Assembly: GCA_964463655.1 (NCBI GenBank)
Contig: CAYXDG010000097.1
Span: 1 to 11,245, forward strand
DNA: 11,245 bases
Direction of reading: 5' to 3'
DNA from: Halothece sp964463655
GTDB taxonomy: Bacteria; Cyanobacteriota; Cyanobacteriia; Cyanobacteriales; Rubidibacteraceae
Shown: positions 1 to 5,939 of the stretch, piece by piece
Numbering within the stretch: position 1 is the first letter of the stretch
Layout of the letters: the number at the start of each line of letters is the position of its first letter
Program-made: the position numbers and the translations under genes
Notes under the pieces: generated by a model
Seen by the model: only the letters and a program-made list of their open reading frames with translations
The model's database searches: none
What the model was told of the DNA's origin: nothing

Positions 1-1
1 G

Positions 2-205
2 TTGGATGTTCGGGAGTGGACGTGCTTAAATTGTAGAGCGGTTCACGATCGCGATATCAACGCCAGTAGAAATATCTTAAAAGTCGCGGGTGGACAGTCT
101 GAGACTCAAAACGGATGTTGGAGGGAGTGTGAGACTACCGATTGGGTAGCAGTTTCCAGTGAAGCGTCAACCCACCAAAAGAGCAAACAATTAAGTTGGT
201 TCTAG
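2..205 (+). CDS. tnpB: TnpB (IS200/IS605 OrfB), C-terminal fragment
   Basis: This is the end of a TnpB RNA-guided nuclease, the accessory protein of IS200/IS605 elements and relative of Cas12. The frame is open at the window edge, so the first codon seen (TTG) is internal. Visible are the second half of the zinc ribbon (C8-x2-C11) and the motif HDRDINASRNIL at 15-26. The Asp of RDIN in that motif corresponds to the last RuvC-like catalytic acid of the family. The tail, with AGGQSET and EASTHQKSKQLS, is typical of cyanobacterial TnpB C-termini. The frame ends at TAG 203-205, just before the right-end hairpin, the usual arrangement. Whether the full protein is intact cannot be judged. Confidence 0.85.
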   Translation: MDVREWTCLNCRAVHDRDINASRNILKVAGGQSETQNGCWRECETTDWVAVSSEASTHQKSKQLSWF

Positions 206-242
206 TAGGAATCTCCGCCTTTTAGGACGGGGAGGATGTCAA
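120..242 (+). ncRNA. Candidate omega/reRNA scaffold (3' end of tnpB plus right end)
   Basis: In studied IS200/IS605 elements the guide RNA of TnpB is made from the tnpB 3' end and the right end, with the guide being the bases just beyond the element. Here the terminal hairpin (213-234; CTCC pairs with GGAG and GCC pairs with GGA/C around a TTTTA loop) and the flank from 243 fit that layout. The 5' limit given is only a rough guess from known scaffold lengths. No transcript evidence is available; this is an inference from element architecture. Confidence 0.35.
213..234 (+). repeat. Right-end hairpin of the tnpB element
   Basis: An imperfect palindrome of 22 bases with CTCC and GGAG as outer arms. 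It carries the core TTTTAGGACGGGG, and a closely related sequence (AGAAGGACGGGG) occurs at the tnpA fragment at the other edge of the window when read in the tnpA direction. Such subterminal hairpins are what TnpA binds as single-stranded DNA. Confidence 0.65.
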
Positions 243-261
243 CGTTTGATCAGTGATGACT

Positions 262-266
262 AAGGA
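262..266 (+). promoter_or_regulatory. Shine-Dalgarno AAGGA for mltG
   Basis: AAGGA ends 8 bases before the TTG at 275. It supports that non-ATG start; there is no in-frame ATG in a suitable position before the membrane segment. Confidence 0.5.
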
Positions 267-274
267 TAGGGACG

Positions 275-1333
275 TTGAAGTTTGACAAGTTGATTAAAGT
301 CGGATGTTTGAGTTTGTTTAGTGTTGGGACAGTTTTTTCAGTCACAGCAGCAGGAGGATGGTATTGGTGGCGGAATGCGATCGCGCCCATTGCTTCCTCT
401 TCTCAAGCCATTATCGTTGAAATTCCCCTAGGGACTTCCGCGCAAACCATCGGTCAAAAACTGGAAACCGCAGGGTTAATTCGATCGAACATTGCGTGGC
501 GTATCTGGCTACAGTCTCTCAAATTACAAGCACAACCAGACACTTTTCAAGCGGGCACCTATGAATTTTCTCCAGCTTCTTCTCTCCCAGAAATTGGACA
601 GAAAATCATCGCGGGAGATGTGATAGAAACTCGCTTCACGATTCCTGAAGGTTGGACACAACAGAAGATGGCTGACTATTTTGAGGAATTAGGATATTTC
701 TCCGCCGAGAGTTTTTTAGCAGCCACACGCAACTTTGATCGCAGTTTATATCCTTGGCTTCCTGTGGGGATTCCTCATTTAGAAGGGTTTTTATATCCCG
801 ATACTTATCAACTCAAGCGCGATGGCGCAACCCCTGAGTTTATTATTAATTTAATGCTCGATCGCTTTGCCAAGATTGCGCTCCCTCTCTACGAAAATCA
901 AGACAGTCCTTACACTTTTTTGGAATGGGTCACTCTCGCCAGTATTGTAGAAAAAGAAACTGTTGTCTCCGAAGAGCGATCGCTGATTGCTGGGGTTTTT
1001 GCGGAACGTTTAGAAAGAGGAATGCCCCTAGCTGCTGATCCAACAGTTGAATATGGCTTAAACATCCAACAAACACAAGACCAACCCCTCACGCTAAAAC
1101 AGGTGAATACTCCTTCTCCTTACAATACTTATTTAAACACAGGATTACCCCCAACCCCGATCGCCAGTCCAGGGAAACCTGCGTTAGAAGCGTCTCTCAA
1201 TCCCCCAGAAACCGATTATCTCTTTTTTGTCGCCCGTTATGATGGAACGCACGTTTTTAGTAAAACCTTTGAAGACCATCAAGCAGCCCAACGGAGGATT
1301 CAGAGGAAATCACCATCGAACCGAGCATTCTAA
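275..1333 (+). CDS. mltG: Endolytic murein transglycosylase MltG (YceG-like)
   Basis: MltG cuts nascent peptidoglycan glycan strands within the chain, which sets glycan length; it sits in the inner membrane with its catalytic domain in the periplasm. The 352-residue length is normal. A short basic N-terminus is followed by one membrane segment (about 9-33). A LysM-like subdomain lies around 45-115, with IPEGWTQQKMADYF at 123-136. The catalytic core contains LEGFLYPDTY (169-178) and ASIVEKET (222-229). Glu226 of that motif matches the family's catalytic glutamate (E218 in E. coli MltG, from memory). Further conserved pieces are DPTVEYG (255-261), TPSPYNTY (279-286) and GLPPTPIASPG (290-300). 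The start is TTG with an AAGGA site. An IS right end lies about 30 bp upstream, so the original promoter may be displaced. The stop overlaps the convergent downstream gene by 4 bp. Confidence 0.93.
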   Translation: MKFDKLIKVGCLSLFSVGTVFSVTAAGGWYWWRNAIAPIASSSQAIIVEIPLGTSAQTIGQKLETAGLIRSNIAWRIWLQSLKLQAQPDTFQAGTYEFSPASSLPEIGQKIIAGDVIETRFTIPEGWTQQKMADYFEELGYFSAESFLAATRNFDRSLYPWLPVGIPHLEGFLYPDTYQLKRDGATPEFIINLMLDRFAKIALPLYENQDSPYTFLEWVTLASIVEKETVVSEERSLIAGVFAERLERGMPLAADPTVEYGLNIQQTQDQPLTLKQVNTPSPYNTYLNTGLPPTPIASPGKPALEASLNPPETDYLFFVARYDGTHVFSKTFEDHQAAQRRIQRKSPSNRAF

Positions 1334-2421
1334 CTCATCACTGAAACCTGATACTGTTTAACAGGATATAGATTGGCGGTTTTCCCAGAGTTTAAGGAGG
1401 TCATCACCTCTTGGTTGGCTTCAACTCTTGCCCGATAGGTTCTTGGTAAACCCTCCTCATTGTTACCAACTCGAATTTCCACCTCGGCAAAAGTAAGTTT
1501 TTGCTCTAATTTGTTGCGTAGGGTTTGCGCCTGAATAGTTGGTATCGGTTGTAACAACCAACGTAAGAGAGAATCGTGTAATTTTCCCCCATCTGCTCTG
1601 AGAATACGTTCAGCTTTTGGAATTTCTAGCCACGACCAACCGACTTGCTGCCAAAGTTCTCGCTCGACGACTTGTCCCCACTGAGACCAAGCTCCCCACC
1701 CACGATAACAGGGTAAAAGCTGGCTTAAATCTCCTTGGCGATGAATCAGTATCGGGAGGATTTCTGTCTCTAAATGCCCCCAAAATTGACCTTGAGGAAA
1801 ATCAATTAGCGTGGGGGCAAAGTGGTGTCCGCCAAAATGAGAGGTTTGCCAAACTTGCAATTTTCCCTTGTCGGTCGAAGACCGAATCGTAGGCATTGCG
1901 TAATCTCGTCGGAGAGTGTTGAAAAGGGGTTTTCCAAAGCGTCCGCAGGCTAGATCGTAGTGGGTGTGTGTACAAATGAATAAGCTACGGACTGGATTTT
2001 GCCGATAAGGGACAAACTCCGTTAACTCCTGTTGAAATAGCAGTTTCTTCACTAATTGCGCCAGCATGGTAACGGGGACACAGAAAGCGTCCCTATCATA
2101 TCCAATCAGAAATTGTTGCTTGGGTCGCCGATAGCATAGGACATGACGATGCCCTTGTTGAGAATACTCTTGATCAGGTGCGATCGCCAAAATTCTTGTC
2201 GATCGCCAGAGCCGAGGATGCTTCACCAATGACTCGAATAACTCAATCAATTCAGGAGATTCTCTTTGCCAAGGATTTTTCGCCCAAGGATACGGCACTT
2301 CAATGGCAATCCATAAATCGGCAACAATTGCCGTTCCAATCGGAGCGACGGCTTTGGCTTTTGCAACAACTGAACAGTAACGACAGTCACTTTTTTGAGG
2401 AAATTGAGAGTCATTCATCAT
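1330..2421 (-). CDS. Sucraseferredoxin-like (Apd1-type) [2Fe-2S] protein
   Basis: A 363-residue soluble protein of the sucrase/ferredoxin-like family, which has a thioredoxin-like ferredoxin fold. The N-terminus has a Cys pair (C13, C16). The core shows ICTHTHYDLACGRFG (149-163), giving C150 and C159, then SHFGGHHFAP (194-203), giving H195 and H199. In yeast Apd1 and Aim32 a two-Cys, two-His set with an HxxxH motif holds a [2Fe-2S] cluster, so this protein probably does too (inference). Its physiological role in cyanobacteria is not known to me; redox or electron transfer is likely. Start: two tandem ATGs at 2421 and 2418 with no good Shine-Dalgarno. The 3' end overlaps mltG by 4 bp tail to tail. 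It is transcribed away from exbB and likely uses the extended -10 at 2517-2525. Confidence 0.85.
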   Translation of the reverse strand: MMNDSQFPQKSDCRYCSVVAKAKAVAPIGTAIVADLWIAIEVPYPWAKNPWQRESPELIELFESLVKHPRLWRSTRILAIAPDQEYSQQGHRHVLCYRRPKQQFLIGYDRDAFCVPVTMLAQLVKKLLFQQELTEFVPYRQNPVRSLFICTHTHYDLACGRFGKPLFNTLRRDYAMPTIRSSTDKGKLQVWQTSHFGGHHFAPTLIDFPQGQFWGHLETEILPILIHRQGDLSQLLPCYRGWGAWSQWGQVVERELWQQVGWSWLEIPKAERILRADGGKLHDSLLRWLLQPIPTIQAQTLRNKLEQKLTFAEVEIRVGNNEEGLPRTYRARVEANQEVMTSLNSGKTANLYPVKQYQVSVMS

Positions 2422-2427
2422 GGATTG

Positions 2428-2490
2428 GCTTTGCTAAGACGCGGAGCGCGATTACTTTTGGTAGCGCCCTTCGGGCGATCGCAAATGCTT
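2428..2490. repeat. Dispersed palindromic cyanobacterial repeat with HIP1 core
   Basis: A G/C-rich block in an otherwise A/T-rich spacer. It has two short palindromic parts: GCG-GAG-CGC (2441-2449) and CGCCC-TTC-GGGCG (2465-2477), the latter running into a HIP1 site (2475-2482). The two are joined by ATTACTTTTGGTA. I recall very similar blocks scattered through cyanobacterial genomes, but cannot search here. It lies in the 5' leader of the sucraseferredoxin-like gene, 6 bp upstream of its ATG. Confidence 0.55.
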
Positions 2491-2516
2491 CTAACTTTCA
2501 TCAAAGCATACCACAG

Positions 2517-2525
2517 ATTATAGCA
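2517..2525 (-). promoter_or_regulatory. Extended -10 (TGCTATAAT) for the sucraseferredoxin-like gene
   Basis: On the minus strand, TGC-TATAAT is a perfect extended -10. There is no good -35 at 17 bp (TCCCTC), which extended -10 promoters can tolerate. Predicted transcription would start near 2510, giving a leader of about 90 bases that contains the palindromic repeat. Confidence 0.5.
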
Positions 2526-2585
2526 ACTCCTACTCTCATGAGGGAGATTATCAGTATTTTTCAGTCAAGTTGTGGCGGGTTCTAC

Positions 2586-2614
2586 TTGACATTAATTTTT
2601 AATAACTTTATAAT
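2586..2614 (+). promoter_or_regulatory. Consensus sigma-70 promoter for the exbB operon
   Basis: TTGACA at 2586-2591, a spacer of exactly 17 bases, and TATAAT at 2609-2614. All 12 consensus bases match. Transcription should start near 2621, giving a leader of about 35 bases before the exbB ATG at 2656. Confidence 0.75.
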
Positions 2615-2655
2615 CTATATCCTGAACCAACTAAGCTCTCGTTAAAAGTATATCT

Positions 2656-3324
2656 ATGGATCAGGTAATAGAGTTATTGAAAGCTGGGGGAATTGTCATG
2701 GGGCCTCTGCTCTTATTTTCTACGATCGCGATCGCGATTTCCATAGAAAGAGCTCGGTTTTGGTATCGGATTACTCGTCGCCAGCGATCAGTTGTCAAAA
2801 ACTTTTTACGCACTTATCATTCTGATCGCTTTGCTGGTTATGAGCAGCTAAAACAACACAACGATCTCCCAATCGCCCGCATTTTTCTCGAAGCCTTAGA
2901 GTTGGACGGCGCATCACCCAGTCAATTTCATCTGGGTTTACAGGGAGCAACTCAAGCAGAAATTCCTCTTCTGAGACGGTTTGGGACAATGTTTCAGACA
3001 ATTGTTGCGGTCGCTCCCTTATTCGGCTTATTAGGAACAATTCTGGGCTTAATTCGCTCATTTTCAGCGATTCGCCTCGGCGATATTGGAGGAGATGCCA
3101 CAGGTGTCACTGGTGGTATTGGCGAAGCCCTCGTTTCGACTGCAGTGGGATTGTTTGTTGCGATTTTTACCTTGATGTTTGCGAATCTGTTTCGAGGATT
3201 ATACAGACGACAAATCGCCATGATTCAAGAATATGGCAGCCAGTTAGAAATTCTCTATGAATGGCACTATGACAAACAAAACGATTCTCATCGATCGGAG
3301 GAATCCTATGAACCTTTGGGATGA
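2656..3324 (+). CDS. exbB: MotA/TolQ/ExbB-family proton channel protein
   Basis: The ExbB/TolQ subunit forms, with ExbD/TolR, an inner-membrane motor that uses proton-motive force to drive TonB-dependent uptake or Tol-Pal envelope work. The protein has 222 residues and three membrane segments, at about 12-30, 112-136 and 155-180. The family core GLLGTILGLIRSF covers 124-136, and GGIGEALVSTAVGL covers 153-166. Glu157 and Thr162 align with the TM3 residues E176 and T181 of E. coli ExbB (numbering from memory). The first gene after the consensus promoter, it overlaps exbD by 17 bp, which suggests coupled translation. No TonB, TolA, TolB or Pal gene is in the window, so the ExbB and TolQ roles cannot be told apart. 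The leader has no obvious Shine-Dalgarno. Confidence 0.92.
   Translation: MDQVIELLKAGGIVMGPLLLFSTIAIAISIERARFWYRITRRQRSVVKNFLRTYHSDRFAGYEQLKQHNDLPIARIFLEALELDGASPSQFHLGLQGATQAEIPLLRRFGTMFQTIVAVAPLFGLLGTILGLIRSFSAIRLGDIGGDATGVTGGIGEALVSTAVGLFVAIFTLMFANLFRGLYRRQIAMIQEYGSQLEILYEWHYDKQNDSHRSEESYEPLG
3297..3301 (+). promoter_or_regulatory. Shine-Dalgarno GGAGG deciding the exbD start
   Basis: GGAGG lies inside the end of exbB, 6 bases before the ATG at 3308. It fixes that ATG as the exbD start over the upstream in-frame ATG at 3257. Confidence 0.75.
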
Positions 3325-3724
3325 TGAGGGGGAGGATAACTTAGAAGTTAATATCTTACCTCTAATTGATGTTATTTTCGCGATTTTGGCGTACTTTATT
3401 TTGGCTTCACTCTTCCTGAGTCGCACGGAAGGATTACCTGTGAATCTTCCTGATGCAAGTACGGCTCAGCAACAAGAACAAGCGGATTTTACAGTAACTA
3501 TACAGCCTGACGGCGCGATCGCGTTGGGTGAGAAGCCTGTGGCTTTGGAAAATCTACGCTCAGAAATTGAACAGTCTTTAAACCCAGATCAAAAAGCAAT
3601 CATCAAGATCAAAGCCGACGAGAAGGTTTATCATGGCGATGTCGTTGAAGTCATGGATGAATTGCGAACCATAAAAGGAGCTACACTCGGCATTGTGACA
3701 AAACCTAAAGACTCTGGGGAGTAA
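3308..3724 (+). CDS. exbD: ExbD/TolR-family biopolymer transport protein
   Basis: Partner of ExbB in the proton-driven motor: one membrane helix inside the ExbB ring and a periplasmic domain. With the start at 3308 it has 138 residues, normal for ExbD. An acidic cytoplasmic N-terminus (DDEGED) precedes VNILPLIDVIFAILAYFIL at 14-32. Asp21 of the PLIDV motif is the proton-carrying aspartate of the family (D25 in E. coli ExbD). The periplasmic part starts with LPVNLPDA and contains VTIQPDGAIALG and IIKIKADEKVYHGDVVEVMD, both typical of the family. An in-frame ATG at 3257 would add 17 residues and lie within exbB; I rejected it because the strong ribosome site belongs to 3308. Confidence 0.92.
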   Translation: MNLWDDEGEDNLEVNILPLIDVIFAILAYFILASLFLSRTEGLPVNLPDASTAQQQEQADFTVTIQPDGAIALGEKPVALENLRSEIEQSLNPDQKAIIKIKADEKVYHGDVVEVMDELRTIKGATLGIVTKPKDSGE

Positions 3725-3794
3725 TTTTTGTGGCAGCGCGATCGCACTACCAAGACATGACAAGATATAGTTGTAAATCAACATAAAACCGACA

Positions 3795-3962
3795 ATGTAT
3801 TTAACACCTCAAGAAATGCTCAATCATGGTCAGAAAAAAGACAGAAAAGCATTAACCGTGGGAATATTTCACCAGAAGCTCACTCATAACGGTCTCTCCC
3901 CTGCTAAACTGAGAGAGATTGACCGCGCTGAGTGGAGGAGAAACCTTGTCTGTTGGGAATAA
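3795..3962 (+). CDS. Possible small protein, 55 aa, overlapping vanY start
   Basis: An open frame ATG 3795 to TAA 3960-3962 fills most of the 221-bp gap between exbD and vanY. The product begins MYLTPQEMLNHGQKKDRKAL and continues with a basic segment LSPAKLREIDRAEWRRN, ending in CWE. It has no membrane segment or signal peptide and is rich in Lys, Arg and Gln. Its last 17 bases overlap the vanY start, and the vanY ribosome site lies within it, so translation could couple the two. Against it: no clear Shine-Dalgarno before the ATG, and I recognise no family. It could be a chance frame in a long leader. Confidence 0.35.
   Translation: MYLTPQEMLNHGQKKDRKALTVGIFHQKLTHNGLSPAKLREIDRAEWRRNLVCWE
3934..3939 (+). 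promoter_or_regulatory. Shine-Dalgarno GGAGGA for the vanY-like gene
   Basis: GGAGGA ends 6 bases before the TTG at 3946. This favours that start over the in-frame TTG at 3919, which has no site with good spacing. Confidence 0.7.
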
Positions 3963-4734
3963 TCAACCCTCTCCTGATGACATTCCAGAGGCTCTAAGAG
4001 ATGTCGCCCCGATCGCCCGCAAGAGAAGAAAAAAACGTTCATGGCCCTGGCTAGGTGTAGCTTTGGGTTTCGGTTTATTGGGAGCAATCATCGGCGTTTC
4101 TGGGTGGGAAAAACTGTCTGAACCGAGTATTACGTCCCCAGTGGTAGAAGAAAGGACGGCTCAAGAAAATCTCAACCCAGACCCACCCTCAAGTTTATCT
4201 TCTGAAGAAGTCTCTGTCAGAAAAGCCAGTGATGATTTATTGGGCCATTTACCTTATAAAGAAGCTGATTTAGACAGCTTAACCCCAGTTACCGCCGATG
4301 GTCGGATTAAATTAAAAACACCAGCAGCCAAAGCCTTGATCAAAATGCAGGGGGATGCGCTACGGGAAGGAGTGCGCTTAGTCGCCTTGTCTGGGTTTCG
4401 CACAGTGGAAGAGCAGGAATATCTCTTTTTTGAAATTAAAAAACAACGAGGACAAAGAGCGAGAGAACGAGCAGAGGTGAGCGCACCGCCAGGGTATAGT
4501 GAACATCATACAGGTTATGCCATTGATCTTGGAGATGCCACAGCACCAGCCACTCATGTGGAGGAGAGTTTTGAGGAAACAAGAGCCTTTGCTTGGTTAG
4601 AGGAGAATGCAGCCCGTTACAGCTTTGAACTGTCGTTTCCAAGGGATAATCTGCAAAATATTACTTATGAACCTTGGCATTGGCGTTATGTTGGGAATCA
4701 GGAAAGTTTAAAGATTTTTTACAAAAATAAATAA
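3946..4734 (+). CDS. VanY-like D-alanyl-D-alanine carboxypeptidase (peptidase M15B)
   Basis: A zinc carboxypeptidase that removes the terminal D-Ala of peptidoglycan stem peptides. With the TTG at 3946 it has 262 residues: a basic cytoplasmic N-terminus (RKRRKKR, 25-31), one membrane anchor (about 33-53), a linker rich in Ser, Pro and Glu (about 55-95), and the M15B domain. Conserved elements are SGFRTVEEQEYLF (149-161), SEHHTGYAIDLGD (185-197) and EPWHWRYVG (242-250). The SxHxxGxAxD motif supplies H187 and D194 as zinc ligands; E242 is the likely catalytic acid and H245 the third ligand. All key residues are present. In cyanobacteria such enzymes are housekeeping peptidoglycan trimming enzymes; there is no VanR/S or ligase nearby, so nothing here suggests glycopeptide resistance. 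Its stop shares one base with the next gene's start (TAATG). Confidence 0.9.
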   Translation: MSVGNNQPSPDDIPEALRDVAPIARKRRKKRSWPWLGVALGFGLLGAIIGVSGWEKLSEPSITSPVVEERTAQENLNPDPPSSLSSEEVSVRKASDDLLGHLPYKEADLDSLTPVTADGRIKLKTPAAKALIKMQGDALREGVRLVALSGFRTVEEQEYLFFEIKKQRGQRARERAEVSAPPGYSEHHTGYAIDLGDATAPATHVEESFEETRAFAWLEENAARYSFELSFPRDNLQNITYEPWHWRYVGNQESLKIFYKNK

Positions 4735-5405
4735 TGATGATGAGTAATGTTAATCTCGAAGAATTGTCTCAACAGCTAGAAAGTCCCAGTCAACGCGATC
4801 GCATGGTAGCCTTAGCGCAATTACGAGATGTCGAGCCAGAACAAGCCGTTCCTCTAATCAAAAAGGTTTTAAATGATCAAAGTCTGCAAATTCGATCGAT
4901 GGCGGTGTTTGCGTTGGGAGTGAAACCCACTGCAGAATCTTATGAGTTGCTTTTAGGATTACTAGAAGATGATGATTATGGGATTCGAGCCGATGCTGCT
5001 GGCGCAATGGGATATCTGCAAGATCAACGGGCTTTTGAACCATTGGTAAGATTGTTTTATGAGGATACTAGCTGGTTAGTCCGATTTAGTGCTGCGGTGT
5101 CTTTAGGGAATCTGCAAAACCCCAAAGCCAGAGAAGTTTTATTAGAAGCGCTCAACAGCGAGGAAGTGGTGTTACAACAAGCCGCGATCGCTGCTTTAGG
5201 GGAAATTAAAAGCGTTGACTCTGTTGAACAGATGTTAAACTTTGTCCAGTCAGAAGATTGGCTGGTACGTCAACGTCTTGCGGAGGCGTTAGGAAATCTT
5301 CCCTCAGAAAAAAGCGTCTCTGCTTTACAATATCTCGCCAAAGACAACCATCCGCAAGTGAGCAAAGCAGCGGTCATTTCTCTAGAAAAACTTGGTAATT
5401 TATAA
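4734..5405 (+). CDS. HEAT-repeat protein, NblB/CpcE-like
   Basis: A 223-residue, soluble, all-helical protein made of about six HEAT/PBS-lyase repeats with a period of about 31 residues. Repeats are marked by IRSMAVFALG, IRADAAGAMGYLQD, VRFSAAVSLGNL, LQQAAIAALGEI, VRQRLAEALGNL and VSKAAVISLEKLG. CpcE/CpcF bilin lyases and NblB, which is needed for phycobilisome breakdown, have this architecture. The size, the opening LESPSQRDRMVALAQLRD and the late SEDWLVRQRL segment resemble NblB as I remember it. The function is inferred; a generic HEAT scaffold is the alternative. Support comes from the next gene, a bilin lyase, 12 bp downstream. Translation is coupled to vanY through TAATG; three tandem ATGs (4734, 4737, 4740) make the exact start uncertain by two residues. 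Confidence 0.85.
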   Translation: MMMSNVNLEELSQQLESPSQRDRMVALAQLRDVEPEQAVPLIKKVLNDQSLQIRSMAVFALGVKPTAESYELLLGLLEDDDYGIRADAAGAMGYLQDQRAFEPLVRLFYEDTSWLVRFSAAVSLGNLQNPKAREVLLEALNSEEVVLQQAAIAALGEIKSVDSVEQMLNFVQSEDWLVRQRLAEALGNLPSEKSVSALQYLAKDNHPQVSKAAVISLEKLGNL

Positions 5406-5417
5406 AATTAAGACCTA

Positions 5418-5939
5418 ATGATTGATATTCAAACTTTTTTTGAACAAAGCGCAGGAAAATGGTTTACCCAGCGCACACGATATAACCTTGCTCAGAAAAA
5501 AGTAGAAAATGGGAAAGGAGAGGTTACTGTAGAATTACTTTCTCCCGACGATCACGCGCTCTTTGATCTATCGGAAGCAGCACAACAGCACTTACATAAG
5601 CCACAATCTCTCAACCGCGTTGGGGCTAAAATTAGCTGGGATTCTGATGGGGAAAAAGGGTCAAATCTGATTCTCTTGCTCAGTGATGAACAAAAACAAC
5701 AAGGTCACTTAATTCAGAAGCGAATGAATCCTGATTCCTCACTCATTATTGGCAATTTTGCGATCGCAGAAGATGAAGCGCTCACCCTTTCCACCCAAAT
5801 CGACGATCGCGGTTTACTCAAAGAGCGTGTCTGGTTTGCTCATCCTAACTTAAGACTGCGAACCGTTTGGCAAGATAATCGTGAGGATCATCAAGGATGG
5901 GTGATGTTTTATTCGGAGATTCGACGCATCACTAATTAA
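5418..5939 (+). CDS. CpcS/CpeS-family phycobiliprotein lyase
   Basis: Lipocalin-fold chaperone-lyase that binds a bilin and attaches it to a cysteine of phycobiliproteins, usually Cys84-type sites. The length of 173 residues fits. Family marks are FFEQSAGKWFTQRT (7-20) with the conserved W15 and R19, RVGAKISWD (67-75), ERVWFAHPNLRLRT (136-149) with the E-x-W-x4-NLRLR pattern, and the end SEIRR (166-170). Which subgroup (CpcS, CpcU, CpeS, CpeU) it belongs to cannot be set from sequence reading alone. It lies 12 bp after the HEAT-repeat gene and is probably in the same transcript; no clear Shine-Dalgarno is seen. The TAA overlaps the convergent gene's TAA by 4 bp (TTAA palindrome included). Confidence 0.88.
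   Translation: MIDIQTFFEQSAGKWFTQRTRYNLAQKKVENGKGEVTVELLSPDDHALFDLSEAAQQHLHKPQSLNRVGAKISWDSDGEKGSNLILLLSDEQKQQGHLIQKRMNPDSSLIIGNFAIAEDEALTLSTQIDDRGLLKERVWFAHPNLRLRTVWQDNREDHQGWVMFYSEIRRITN

Larger units (their letters stand above)
1..242 (+). mobile_element. Right end of an IS200/IS605-family element (partial)
   Basis: The window opens inside an insertion sequence. It holds the last 67 codons of a TnpB gene, then a G/C-rich hairpin of the right-end type (213-234), then GGATGTCAA. I place the right boundary near 242 because a TCAA-type tetranucleotide following the right-end hairpin is a usual cleavage site in this family; the exact base is inferred. The left end, and any tnpA, lie outside the window, so it cannot be said whether this is an IS605-type or a tnpB-only (IS1341-type) element. 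Confidence 0.75.

Noticed and set aside
2178..2645. Plus-strand open frame of 155 codons across the start of the sucraseferredoxin-like gene
   Set aside because: Its first half is antisense to a well-supported gene and the rest runs through the repeat and promoter region; no family resemblance and no ribosome site.
3257..3307. Upstream ATG giving ExbD 17 extra residues
   Set aside because: No ribosome site, deep overlap with exbB, and a strong GGAGG serves the ATG at 3308, which gives the normal ExbD N-terminus.
3711..3729. Terminator-like ACTC-TGGG-GAGT followed by AATTTTT at the end of exbD
   Set aside because: Only a 4-bp stem overlapping the stop codon; too weak to call, though it could attenuate the operon.
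3919..3945. Upstream TTG start for the VanY-like protein
   Set aside because: The TTG at 3946 has GGAGGA at ideal spacing, while 3919 has none.
3946..4734. Glycopeptide resistance system
   Set aside because: Only a VanY-like carboxypeptidase is present; no VanR/S, ligase or VanX. Such enzymes are common wall enzymes in cyanobacteria.
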